Source: Streptomyces carpinensis (GTDB lineage Bacteria; Actinomycetota; Actinomycetes; Streptomycetales; Streptomycetaceae). Taken from it: DNA of 36,285 bases. The stretch covers positions 405 through 36,689 of the forward strand of contig NZ_MUBM01000210.1 in the NCBI RefSeq assembly GCF_002154505.1, written 5' to 3'. Numbering within the stretch: the stretch's first letter is position 1; each line of letters begins with the position of its first letter. Both the position numbers and the translations under genes were made by a program. The notes under the pieces were generated by a model. That model saw nothing but the letters and a program-made list of their open reading frames with translations. It was not told the DNA's origin and made no database searches. This document shows, in pieces, positions 24,482 through 30,743 of the stretch.

Positions 24482-24942
24482 GACTGCCGCCACCTCAGCA
24501 CCCGGCGGGCCGCCGTCGCGCCGATCCACACCGCCGCGAGCGCCGCGCACAGTGTCCCGGCGAGGTAGGCCAGACCGGTGCGGGGGTGGCCGGCGTCGGT
24601 CAGCCTCTGGATGTCCACTGCGTAGGTGGAGAAGGTGGTGAAACCGCCGAGCACACCGGTGCCGAAGAACGGGCGGACCAGGCGGTGTGCGGCCCACACC
24701 TCGGTGATGACCACCATGAAGACCCCCATCACCGCGCAGCCGACGACATTGGTCCAGAACGTCGCCCAGGGGAAGCCGCCGGGCGGCGTCGGCCACAGCA
24801 GCAAGGCCGCGTAGCGGGCGAAGGCGCCGAGCACACCGCCGAGCGCCACCACAGCGACGACCGGCGCCTGGACACGCCAGGTGTGCTGCCGCGCCGCACG
24901 ACGGGGCCCGACACCCAGGCTCTCGGTTTCCGGCGCTGTCAT
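24478..24942 (-). CDS. crcB: Fluoride channel CrcB/Fluc, first subunit
   Basis: 154 residues from the ATG at 24942, with AGGAG upstream. An extra 25-residue cytoplasmic-type head precedes four helices: VVALGGVLGAFARYAALLLWP, PWATFWTNVVGCAVMGVFMV with the Asn-x-x-Gly motif, GVLGGFTTFSTYAVDIQRL (Phe-box) and LAGTLCAALAAVWIGATAARRVLRW. It is distinct from the downstream copy, fitting a heterodimeric exporter. It is the first gene of crcB-DUF190-crcB and is preceded by a fluoride riboswitch ending about 58 bases upstream of the start, so induction by fluoride is expected. Confidence 0.95.
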   Translation of the reverse strand: MTAPETESLGVGPRRAARQHTWRVQAPVVAVVALGGVLGAFARYAALLLWPTPPGGFPWATFWTNVVGCAVMGVFMVVITEVWAAHRLVRPFFGTGVLGGFTTFSTYAVDIQRLTDAGHPRTGLAYLAGTLCAALAAVWIGATAARRVLRWRQS

Positions 24943-24999
24943 CGTCGTACGTCTCCTACTCGCCCGGGCCCTTCGGACATGCGGGGCCGCTGCCTTCGC

Positions 25000-25060
25000 A
25001 AGTAGGGACCGTTGGCGGCGTCGGTGCCGCGGTTCGGGTACGGCGGGCCCCACCGCCGCG
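25000..25060 (-). ncRNA. Fluoride riboswitch (crcB motif) with variant linchpin pair
   Basis: Read on the minus strand, the leader of crcB matches the known aptamer architecture. Stem P1 is GGCG/CGCC, and its eight-base loop GUGGGGCC has GGGGCC pairing with the downstream GGUCCC (pseudoknot). A GAACC linker follows, then P3 GCGGC-ACCGAC-GCCGC, then CAACGGUCCCUAC. In Thermotoga numbering, U7, G8, A40, G42, G43, U48, A49 and C50 are kept. A6 is G (25053), U38 is C (25014), G39 is A and U41 is C, so the linchpin A6-U38 becomes G6-C38. The position directly before a crcB-DUF190-crcB operon supports the call. The expression platform (24943-24999) carries GGGCCCGGGC before the ribosome site AGGAG. 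Confidence 0.82.
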
Positions 25061-25154
25061 CCGCGACGGTGATCGCGGCCGTGCAACAGCGTAGCGCCGG
25101 GCCACGAGGCGGGTCATGCCGAGGGCATGCGGGCACGCCTCCCCGAGCCCTCGG

Positions 25155-25451
25155 TCACCAGCCCTTCTCGAAGAGCCGGGCCACCTCGGCGATGCGGAAC
25201 TCGTCGCGCCGGTAGTACGTGCGGCGGCGGATCCGGCGGGTGCGCAGCAGGCCGAGGTCGGCGAGGAGGGCGAGATGCGTCTCGGCGACGCGGCGGGGGA
25301 TGCCGAGGCCGGCGGCGACGGCCGCGGCGGTCGCGCCGTGCTCGGCCGGGTCGGTGTAGGGGCGGCGGCGTGGCCGGGGGGCGTGCGCGGACGGGTCCTT
25401 CAGCCACTCCAGGATGACCAGGCGCGTCCGGCCGGCGGGAGTCCTCAGCAT
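25155..25451 (-). CDS. ArsR-like helix-turn-helix protein
   Basis: 98 residues from the ATG at 25451 with AGGAGG nine bases upstream. It is a single winged-HTH domain: TPAGRTRLVILEWLKDP at the start, HGATAAAVAAGLGIPRRVAETHLALLADLGLLRTRRIRRRTYYRRDEFRIAEVARLFEKGW at the end, with recognition helix PRRVAETHLALL and an arginine-rich wing. No metal-binding cysteine pair is present, so it is not a classical ArsR/SmtB metal sensor. It resembles the small ArsR-like proteins of Streptomyces that often accompany an oxidoreductase. It is alone here: the riboswitch lies downstream and a MarR gene diverges upstream. A small hairpin CATGCC/GGCATG (25115-25129) follows its end. Confidence 0.82.
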   Translation of the reverse strand: MLRTPAGRTRLVILEWLKDPSAHAPRPRRRPYTDPAEHGATAAAVAAGLGIPRRVAETHLALLADLGLLRTRRIRRRTYYRRDEFRIAEVARLFEKGW

Positions 25452-25711
25452 CTCCGCCTCCTGTCGTCGAGGCCGTCCCGTCCTGACGTTTTCCCACTGT
25501 GCCGCCGGCCGACCCGTCGTGCACGGGACTCGACGGCGCTTTGTCCGGTACCGCACGGACGGCAGCAACCCGGCTCGGAGTCCTCGGGGCCGGTGGGCGC
25601 GGCCGGCGGGGTCGTAGGGGCTGTCAGGACCGAATGGGGGCGCACTCGCGCCACCGGCGTCTCGATCGCTCGGATCGATGCACGCGCATGCACCGCACTA
25701 GCATGCGGCGC

Positions 25712-26101
25712 ATGGGAGCGAACGCGGGGGCCCGGCTGGCGGAGCAGTGGCGGGGCATCCTGTCGGTGCACGCGCGGACGATGTGCGAGATCGACCGCGC
25801 GCTGCACCCGCACGGCCTGTGCGCGAGCGACTTCGAGGTGCTCGACATCCTGACCGCCGGGACCGTCGAGGAGAGCCACCGGCGCCAGGTGCACGACCTC
25901 GCCGACCGGGTCCACCTCAGCCAGAGCGCGCTGTCCCGGCTCGTCGGCCGGCTGGAGAGGGAGGGCCTGGTCGAGCGGTCGGTGTGCGCGACGGACCGGC
26001 GCCGGATGTGGGTCTCGCTCACCCGCAAGGGCCGCGACCTGCATACAGAGGTGCTACCGCTGCAACGCGCGGCGCTGGAGCGCCCGCTGAGCGGCAGCTA
26101 G
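25712..26101 (+). CDS. MarR-family regulator whose stop codon lies on a MITE border
   Basis: 129 residues from the ATG at 25712 (MGANAGARLAEQWRGILS); an ATG at 25703 is possible. Core: VHARTMCEIDRALHPHGLCASDFEVLDIL, then HDLADRVHLSQSALSRLVGRLEREGLVERSVCATDRRRMWVSLTRKGRDL, with recognition helix SQSALSRLVGRLE. The C-terminal helix is brief (EVLPLQRAALERPLSGS) compared with the usual 140-150 residues. The stop TAG (26099-26101) is built from the TA target dinucleotide plus the first G of an inserted MITE, so the natural C-terminus may have been cut. No ribosome site is evident; TAGCAT (25699-25704) could be a -10 of a leaderless transcript, with GCATGC repeats nearby (25687-25708) as possible operators. 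Confidence 0.85.
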   Translation: MGANAGARLAEQWRGILSVHARTMCEIDRALHPHGLCASDFEVLDILTAGTVEESHRRQVHDLADRVHLSQSALSRLVGRLEREGLVERSVCATDRRRMWVSLTRKGRDLHTEVLPLQRAALERPLSGS

Positions 26102-26308
26102 GCCCTGTAGTCGAACTCCCGTCTGCCCGGCGACGCCATGCACGCTCCCCCACTGCCTTCACGGCGCGGAAGGTGCCCCCACTCGCCGCACCGAGCCCAG
26201 GCCCAAGTACATCCAGTACGAGGGCCAGTGCCCGGCACACCGAGAGCACGCACCTGACGCCGCAGGGCCCGCCCTCCGGGCGGACGACGGGAGTTCGACG
26301 ACAGGCCC
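26101..26308. mobile_element. 208-bp MITE with 23-bp terminal inverted repeats and TA flanks
   Basis: The left end (26101-26123, GGCCCTGTAGTCGAACTCCC...) and the inverted right end (26286-26308, GGGCCTGTCGTCGAACTCCC...) match at 21 of 23 positions. Both sides carry TA (26099-26100 and 26309-26310), the target duplication expected for IS630/mariner-type transposases. No transposase reading frame fits inside, so it is non-autonomous. It fills most of the gap between the MarR gene and the SseB-like gene. Confidence 0.85.
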
Positions 26309-26401
26309 TATGGCCTCTCGTTCGGATCATGCCGGGCTCGCGGGGTCCGGTGCCGCGCCTCGCCCCGTTGCCACGGGGCGGCGAGGCGGCCGTCCCGCCG
26401 C

Positions 26402-26809
26402 TCAACCCTGCGGACGGGCCAGCAGCGTGCGTACGCCCTCCGAGGTGAGCGTCAGTCCGTGCGGGGAGCTGGCGTCTATGGTCAGCGACAGGTCCTCGGC
26501 CGGCCACTGGGACGCCAGGGCTCCCAGAGGCACCAGGCGGTAACGGGAGATGAAGGGCAGCAGCTCCGACATCTCCAGTTCCGAGGTGAACACGGGCACC
26601 ACCGGCACGCCTCCCGGCTGCTCCAGGACCGGCAGCGCCACCGCCGCCGGGTTGGTGGCATCCTCGTCACTCACGTCGTCGGGTACCGGGACCAGCACGT
26701 CGCTACCGGCGAGCGTGTCCAGCGCCGCGGTGTCCTCGGCGTTCTCGGCGAGCACGTCCAGCGCCCGCTGGGCGAGCGTGACGGTGTTGTCGTGCTGAGG
26801 TGTGTCCAT
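26402..26809 (-). CDS. SseB-family N-terminal domain protein
   Basis: 135 residues from the ATG at 26809 (MDTPQHDNTVTLAQRALDVLA), with AGGGAA about eight bases upstream. The SseB N-terminal domain is seen in LAGSDVLVPVPDD, VALPVLEQPGGVPVVPVFTSELEMSELLPFISRYRLVPLGALASQWPAEDLSLTIDASSPHGLTLTSEGVRTL. In other bacteria SseB-like proteins bind or modulate partners of sulfur or secretion pathways; in Streptomyces their role is unknown. It is soluble and acidic. A sigma-B-type promoter (26891-26915) lies about 80 bases upstream, so osmotic or general-stress induction is expected. A long in-frame extension upstream is antisense to the DUF2795 gene and is rejected. Confidence 0.85.
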   Translation of the reverse strand: MDTPQHDNTVTLAQRALDVLAENAEDTAALDTLAGSDVLVPVPDDVSDEDATNPAAVALPVLEQPGGVPVVPVFTSELEMSELLPFISRYRLVPLGALASQWPAEDLSLTIDASSPHGLTLTSEGVRTLLARPQG

Positions 26810-26890
26810 GGCAATTCCCTGGTCGCGGCGGTCGTGCGGCCCGTTCGGAGGTAGTCGTAGGCGGTTCGCCCCCGATACGGTCCTGCTCGC

Positions 26891-26915
26891 GTACCCGACC
26901 ACACGCGGCGCAATC
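26891..26915 (-). promoter_or_regulatory. Sigma-B-type promoter for the SseB-family gene
   Basis: On the minus strand, GATT (26912-26915), 15 bases and GGGTAC (26891-26896) match the Streptomyces sigma-B consensus GNNT-N14-16-GGGTAY exactly. A transcript would start near 26884, some 75 bases before the start codon at 26809. The rest of 26810-27103 shows no other gene. Confidence 0.6.
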
Positions 26916-27103
26916 GTCCCGGCGACGGGATTCCTCGGCCCCGCGAACTCGGCCGCACGCAGGTGGCCGTGGCCGGCCCGGGCGGCGGCGAGAGGTGAGC
27001 GGCGGGCCCTGGCGGTTACCCGGTTCATCCTGAATTCATCGGATTCGCTTCCGTGGCCGAGGAATTCGCATCCGCATCCCCGCCCGAAGAGGGAGAAGGA
27101 GTC

Positions 27104-27424
27104 ATGGCCCACAGGACGAGCGCCCGGGACGTGGTGAAGGCCATCAAGGACGTCGACTTCCCGGCCGGCAAGGACGACCTGGTGCAGGCGGCGAGCCGGT
27201 CCGGTGCGCCGCAGGAGGTCGTCAAGGCGCTGCGCGGGATCCCGCCCGAGCAGTACGCCAACCGTGAGGAGGTGGCCCGGTCGGTGCGGACGTCCCCCGA
27301 CTCCGGCCTCGGCACGAGCCCCGCACAGCGGGCCGAGCAGGCCCGCGAGGGTGGCAGGCAGGGCCAGTCCCAGCATCTGCGTGAGGTGCCGAAGCCACCG
27401 GTGGAGGACGAACTGGACCGGTGA
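27104..27424 (+). CDS. DUF2795 domain protein
   Basis: 106 residues from the ATG at 27104 with AAGGAG seven bases upstream. The DUF2795 core is SARDVVKAIKDVDFPAGKDDLVQAASRSGAPQEVVKALRGIPPEQYANREEVARSV (about 6-62), a small helical module found singly or doubled in actinobacterial proteins. The remainder (SPDSGLGTSPAQRAEQAREGGRQGQSQHLREVPKPPVEDELDR) is charged and probably disordered. The function is unknown. It diverges from the SseB-like gene across about 290 bases and is convergent with glpK. A strong hairpin (27579-27610) follows the gene. Confidence 0.9.
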   Translation: MAHRTSARDVVKAIKDVDFPAGKDDLVQAASRSGAPQEVVKALRGIPPEQYANREEVARSVRTSPDSGLGTSPAQRAEQAREGGRQGQSQHLREVPKPPVEDELDR

Positions 27425-27578
27425 GGCCCCACATGGACCGCTGAGGCCCTTGGTCAGCACCCGGGGCCTCGTCGAACCGCTGGCTCTCGTGGGCCGCTGC
27501 GCGACGGAGGAGGCGGACAGCGGCCGGACGGCGGTGACCGTCGGCCGGTCACGACGGCGGCGTAACCGCGACGCGGGC

Positions 27579-27610
27579 GGGCTCTCCGCCGTACGCGGCG
27601 CGGAGAGCCC
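27579..27610. terminator. Bidirectional terminator between the DUF2795 gene and glpK
   Basis: GGGCTCTCCGC (27579-27589) and GCGGAGAGCCC (27600-27610) form a perfect 11-bp stem with a 10-base loop. A second hairpin, CCGAACCC/GGGTTCGG (27623-27630 with 27649-27656), lies between it and the glpK stop. Otherwise 27425-27708 has no gene. Confidence 0.75.
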
Positions 27611-27708
27611 TGGGGCTCACTTCCGAACCCATCGGTCTGAGTAACCAGGGGTTCGGGGGCGATTCGGCGCCGCCACGCCGAATCCGCACGCCCCTCACGG
27701 CGGGGGCG

Positions 27709-29226
27709 TCAGCGCGGCTGCTCGGGCAGGCGGACCCAGCCAAAGGACCGTTCGACGGCCCGCTGCCAGCTCTCGTACTCCCACGCGCGCCGTTCGGGGT
27801 CCATGTCGGGCAGCCACTGGGCGGCCCGGTGCCAGTTGCGGCGCAGCACCTCCAGATCCGGCCAGTATCCGGCGGCGAGCCCGGCGGCGTAGGCGGCGCC
27901 GAGCGAGACCGTCTCGGCCACCAGCGGCCGTACGACGGGTACGTCGAGGACGTCGGCGAGCATCTGCATGAGCAGGTTGTCCGAGGTCATGCCGCCGTCC
28001 ACCTTCAGCTGCCGCAGGGCGAGCCCGGAGTCGGCGTTCATGGCGTCGACGACCTCACGGGTCTGCCAGGCGGTGGCCTCCAGGACGGCCCGGGCGAGAT
28101 GGCCCTTGGTGATGTAGGAGGTGAGGCCGACGACGACTCCGCGGGCGTCGCTGCGCCAGTGGGGGGCGAACAGGCCGGAGAAGGCGGGGACGATGTAGCA
28201 GCCGCCGTTGTCCTCCACCGTGCGCGCCAGGGTCTCGATCTCGGGCGCGGTGCTGATCAGGCCCAGCCGGTCGCGGAACCACTGGACCAGCGAACCGGTG
28301 ACGGCCATCGGCCCTTCCAGGGCGTAGACCGTGGGCTCACCCGCGATCTTGTAGGCCACGGTGGTGAGCAGGCCGTGCTGGGAGCTCACCAGGTCGGTGC
28401 CGGTGTTCATCAACAAGAAGCTGCCGGTGCCGTAGGTGCACTTCGCCTCGCCGGGCGAGAAGCAGGTCTGGCCGAACAGGGCGGCCTGCTGGTCGCCGAG
28501 GGCGGCGGCGATGCGGACCCCGGGGAGCAGTGCGCGGGCCTCGCCGTAGCTCTCCGCGGAGGAGCGGATCTCCGGCAGCAGGGCGCGCGGCACGCCGAAG
28601 AAGTCCATGAGTTCCGGGTCCCAGGTCAGGGTCCGGATGTTGACGAGCATGGTGCGACTGGCGTTGGTCGGGTCGGTGATGTGCAGGCCGCCGTCGATGC
28701 CGCCGGTGAGGTTCCAGATCAGCCAGCTCTCGATCGTGCCGAACAGCACCTCGCCGTCACGGGCGCGCTGCTCCAGGCCCTCGACGTGGTCGAACAGCCA
28801 GCGGATCCGGGGGGCGGAGAAGTAGGTGGAGGGCGGCAGGCCGCAGCGGTCGAGGAAGAACTCGTCGCCGGGCCGGTCCCTGAGCGCATCGACCAGCGGC
28901 GCGGTGCGGGTGTCCTGCCACACGATCGCCCGGCCCAGCGGGACTCCGGTACGCCTGTCCCAGAGCACCGTCGTCTCGCGCTGATTGGCGATCCCGATGG
29001 CCGCGATCCGCCCGGCGTCCACTCCCGCGCTCTGCAGCGCCTCGGGCACGATGCGCTGGACGTTGCGCCAGATCTCGACGGCGTCGTGCTCGACCCAGCC
29101 GGGCCGGGGGAAGTGCTGACGGTGCTCCCGCTGGGAGACGGACACCAGGCGCCCGCGATGGTCGAACAGGATGCACCGTGTGGACGTGGTGCCCTGGTCG
29201 ATGGACATCACATACCGGTCAACCAT
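27709..29226 (-). CDS. glpK: Glycerol kinase
   Basis: 505 residues from the ATG at 29226 (MVDRYVMSIDQGTTSTRCILFDHRG). FGGY-kinase motifs: phosphate-1 loop DQGTTSTR, GIANQRETTVLWDRRTG, GRAIVWQDTRT, and ESWLIWNLTGGIDGG. Phosphate-2 is ALGDQQAALFGQTCFSPGEAKCTYGTGSFLLMNTG, and the C-terminal signature is LKVDGGMTSDNLLMQMLAD. It phosphorylates glycerol to sn-glycerol-3-phosphate in the cytoplasm. The classic Streptomyces arrangement is gylR-glpF-glpK-glpD. Here the IclR regulator is present 78 bases upstream, but glpF and glpD are absent on either side, so this looks like a second, stand-alone glycerol kinase locus. Confidence 0.95.
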   Translation of the reverse strand: MVDRYVMSIDQGTTSTRCILFDHRGRLVSVSQREHRQHFPRPGWVEHDAVEIWRNVQRIVPEALQSAGVDAGRIAAIGIANQRETTVLWDRRTGVPLGRAIVWQDTRTAPLVDALRDRPGDEFFLDRCGLPPSTYFSAPRIRWLFDHVEGLEQRARDGEVLFGTIESWLIWNLTGGIDGGLHITDPTNASRTMLVNIRTLTWDPELMDFFGVPRALLPEIRSSAESYGEARALLPGVRIAAALGDQQAALFGQTCFSPGEAKCTYGTGSFLLMNTGTDLVSSQHGLLTTVAYKIAGEPTVYALEGPMAVTGSLVQWFRDRLGLISTAPEIETLARTVEDNGGCYIVPAFSGLFAPHWRSDARGVVVGLTSYITKGHLARAVLEATAWQTREVVDAMNADSGLALRQLKVDGGMTSDNLLMQMLADVLDVPVVRPLVAETVSLGAAYAAGLAAGYWPDLEVLRRNWHRAAQWLPDMDPERRAWEYESWQRAVERSFGWVRLPEQPR

Positions 29227-29304
29227 GATCGGGCCTGCCTTCCGATGCGTCACGCAGGTGGGACGCCTCCCTGGGGAGACCGTCCAGCGGGGACCTACCG
29301 GGAT

Positions 29305-30072
29305 CTACCAGCGAACCGCCCCCAGATCCCGGGAGATCGCCCGGGCCGCCTCCCGGAGCAGGGCGATCAGTGCGGGCAGCGGCCGGCCCCGGGTGTCGCA
29401 GATCCGCTCGACGGCGCCGGACAGGCCGATGGCGCCCACCACGAGACCGCCGTGGCCGCGGATCGGGGCGGCGATACCGGCGTCCCCCATGCTCATCTCC
29501 TGCACCTCGGCTCCCCAGCCGAGCTCGCGGATCTCGGCCAGGGTTCGGTCCAGGTCCTCCCGGACGACGAGGGTGTGGCGCGTGTACGCCTCCAGCCCGT
29601 CCGGGGGCAGCGGGTCCAGGGCGGCGGCGCCGTAGGCCAGCAGGACCTTGCCGAGCGAGGAGGCGTGCAGCGGCAGCAGCGCGCCCACGTCCAGGGTCTG
29701 TAGGGTGTCGTCGGGCCGGAAGACATGGTGGACGATGAGGACCTTGCCCTCCAGGGGCGTGCCCAGGCGGACGGCCTCCCCGCTGCGGGCGGCCAGCGCG
29801 TCGGCCCAGTTGATCGAGCGCGAGCGCAGTTCGTTGACGTCGAGGTAGCTGGTGCCCAGGTGCAGCAGCGCCGCCCCGAGCTGGTACTTCCCGGTGGCCT
29901 CGTCCTGCTCGACGAAGTCCACGTGCTGCAGGGTGCGCAGGATGCCGTGGGCGGTGCCTTTGGCCAGCCCGAGTGAGGACGCCACCTCGCCGAGCCCGAG
30001 CCTGCGGGGACCGCCCGCGAGGAGGCGCAGAATCGCCGCCGCTCGTTCGATGGACTGGACGGGTCCGGCCAT
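29305..30072 (-). CDS. IclR-family regulator, GylR-like
   Basis: 255 residues from the ATG at 30072. N-terminal IclR winged helix: MAGPVQSIERAAAILRLLAGGPRRLGLGEVASSLGLAKGTAHGILRTLQHVDFVEQDEATGKYQLG. The C-terminal ligand domain includes LGTSYLDVNELRSRSINWADALAARSGEAVRLGTPLEGKVLIVHHVF, LPLHASSLGKVLLA and GDAGIAAPIRGHGGLVVGAIGLSGAVERI. Adjacent to glpK, this is the arrangement of gylR, the glycerol-operon repressor of Streptomyces. TAATAT eleven bases before the start could be a -10 of a leaderless or short-leader transcript. Palindromes CGGCATTGCCG (30115-30125) and CGCTATTTAGCG (30154-30165) in the divergent region are candidate operators. Confidence 0.92.
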   Translation of the reverse strand: MAGPVQSIERAAAILRLLAGGPRRLGLGEVASSLGLAKGTAHGILRTLQHVDFVEQDEATGKYQLGAALLHLGTSYLDVNELRSRSINWADALAARSGEAVRLGTPLEGKVLIVHHVFRPDDTLQTLDVGALLPLHASSLGKVLLAYGAAALDPLPPDGLEAYTRHTLVVREDLDRTLAEIRELGWGAEVQEMSMGDAGIAAPIRGHGGLVVGAIGLSGAVERICDTRGRPLPALIALLREAARAISRDLGAVRW

Positions 30073-30114
30073 GTGGCGATATTAGCCCGATTTGCGCCGG
30101 TGAGGACTGCCGTT

Positions 30115-30165
30115 CGGCATTGCCGACCGCCAAACGTTGACCTGAGCGCAATCCGCTATTTAGCG
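30115..30165. promoter_or_regulatory. Two palindromes in the IclR / anti-sigma-like divergent region
   Basis: CGGCATTGCCG (30115-30125) and CGCTATTTAGCG (30154-30165) are perfect around a one- and a two-base centre. They lie between the IclR start (30072) and the kinase start (30222). AACGTT sits between them (30134-30139). They are candidate sites for the IclR protein. Confidence 0.45.
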
Positions 30166-30221
30166 TTCCTTGTCGCGCCCGGCTCCCGGTCGGCAGCGCC
30201 GCCCGCAGGAAGAGGGGACCC

Positions 30222-30647
30222 ATGTCCGTAGCGCAGCTCGAGGCCGCACCGCACAGGGCCGTCCATCACGCCTTCCCGCTGCCGCACTCGCCGGGGACGG
30301 TCTCGGCCGTCCGTCACCGCGTCCGCGCGGTCCTCGGCACCTGGAACCTGCCCGCCGACGCCGCCGACGACGTGCTCCTCGTGGTCTCGGAACTGGTCAC
30401 CAACGCGCTCGTGCACGCCCGGCCGCCGGCCACGCTGCGCCTGTGGCGGCTGCCCGTCGAAGGCCGGCGGGCCGTCCACGTCGAGGTGACCGACCTGGGC
30501 CCCGCGGCACCGCCGGGGCCGGAGGCGGCGCCCGACCCGGACGAGCACGGCCGTGGCCTGGGCATCGTCAACGCGCTGTCGGCCCGGTGCGGGGTACGCG
30601 CGGACTCCGGCTGGACCAGCCGGTGGGCGGAGGTCCTCGCGGGCTGA
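30222..30647 (+). CDS. RsbW/SpoIIAB-like ATP-binding regulatory protein
   Basis: 141 residues from the ATG at 30222 with GAGGGG upstream. It is a GHKL ATPase domain: N-box SELVTNALVHARPP (Asn for Mg-ATP), G1-like VEVTDLGP and G2-like DEHGRGLGIVNALSARCGV. The histidine-kinase dimerisation part is missing, which is normal for the large Streptomyces family of anti-sigma/anti-anti-sigma type kinases. Its target sigma or STAS protein is not encoded nearby. It diverges from the IclR gene and is followed by an NCS1 permease with a 96-base gap, so co-transcription is possible. Confidence 0.9.
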   Translation: MSVAQLEAAPHRAVHHAFPLPHSPGTVSAVRHRVRAVLGTWNLPADAADDVLLVVSELVTNALVHARPPATLRLWRLPVEGRRAVHVEVTDLGPAAPPGPEAAPDPDEHGRGLGIVNALSARCGVRADSGWTSRWAEVLAG

Positions 30648-30743
30648 GCAGCACCGGCCGTCGGCGTCCTCGTGCACACTCCTTGACCTGCGGCGGCCGG
30701 GGGGCGACCGTGACCCTGGGGTGGATCAGCCTCGGGAGGCGCC

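Noticed and set aside
27615..27665. tRNA-like segment with a GGGTTCGG T-loop-like element
   Set aside because: No acceptor stem, anticodon arm or D-arm can be built around it; it is better explained as a second terminator hairpin.
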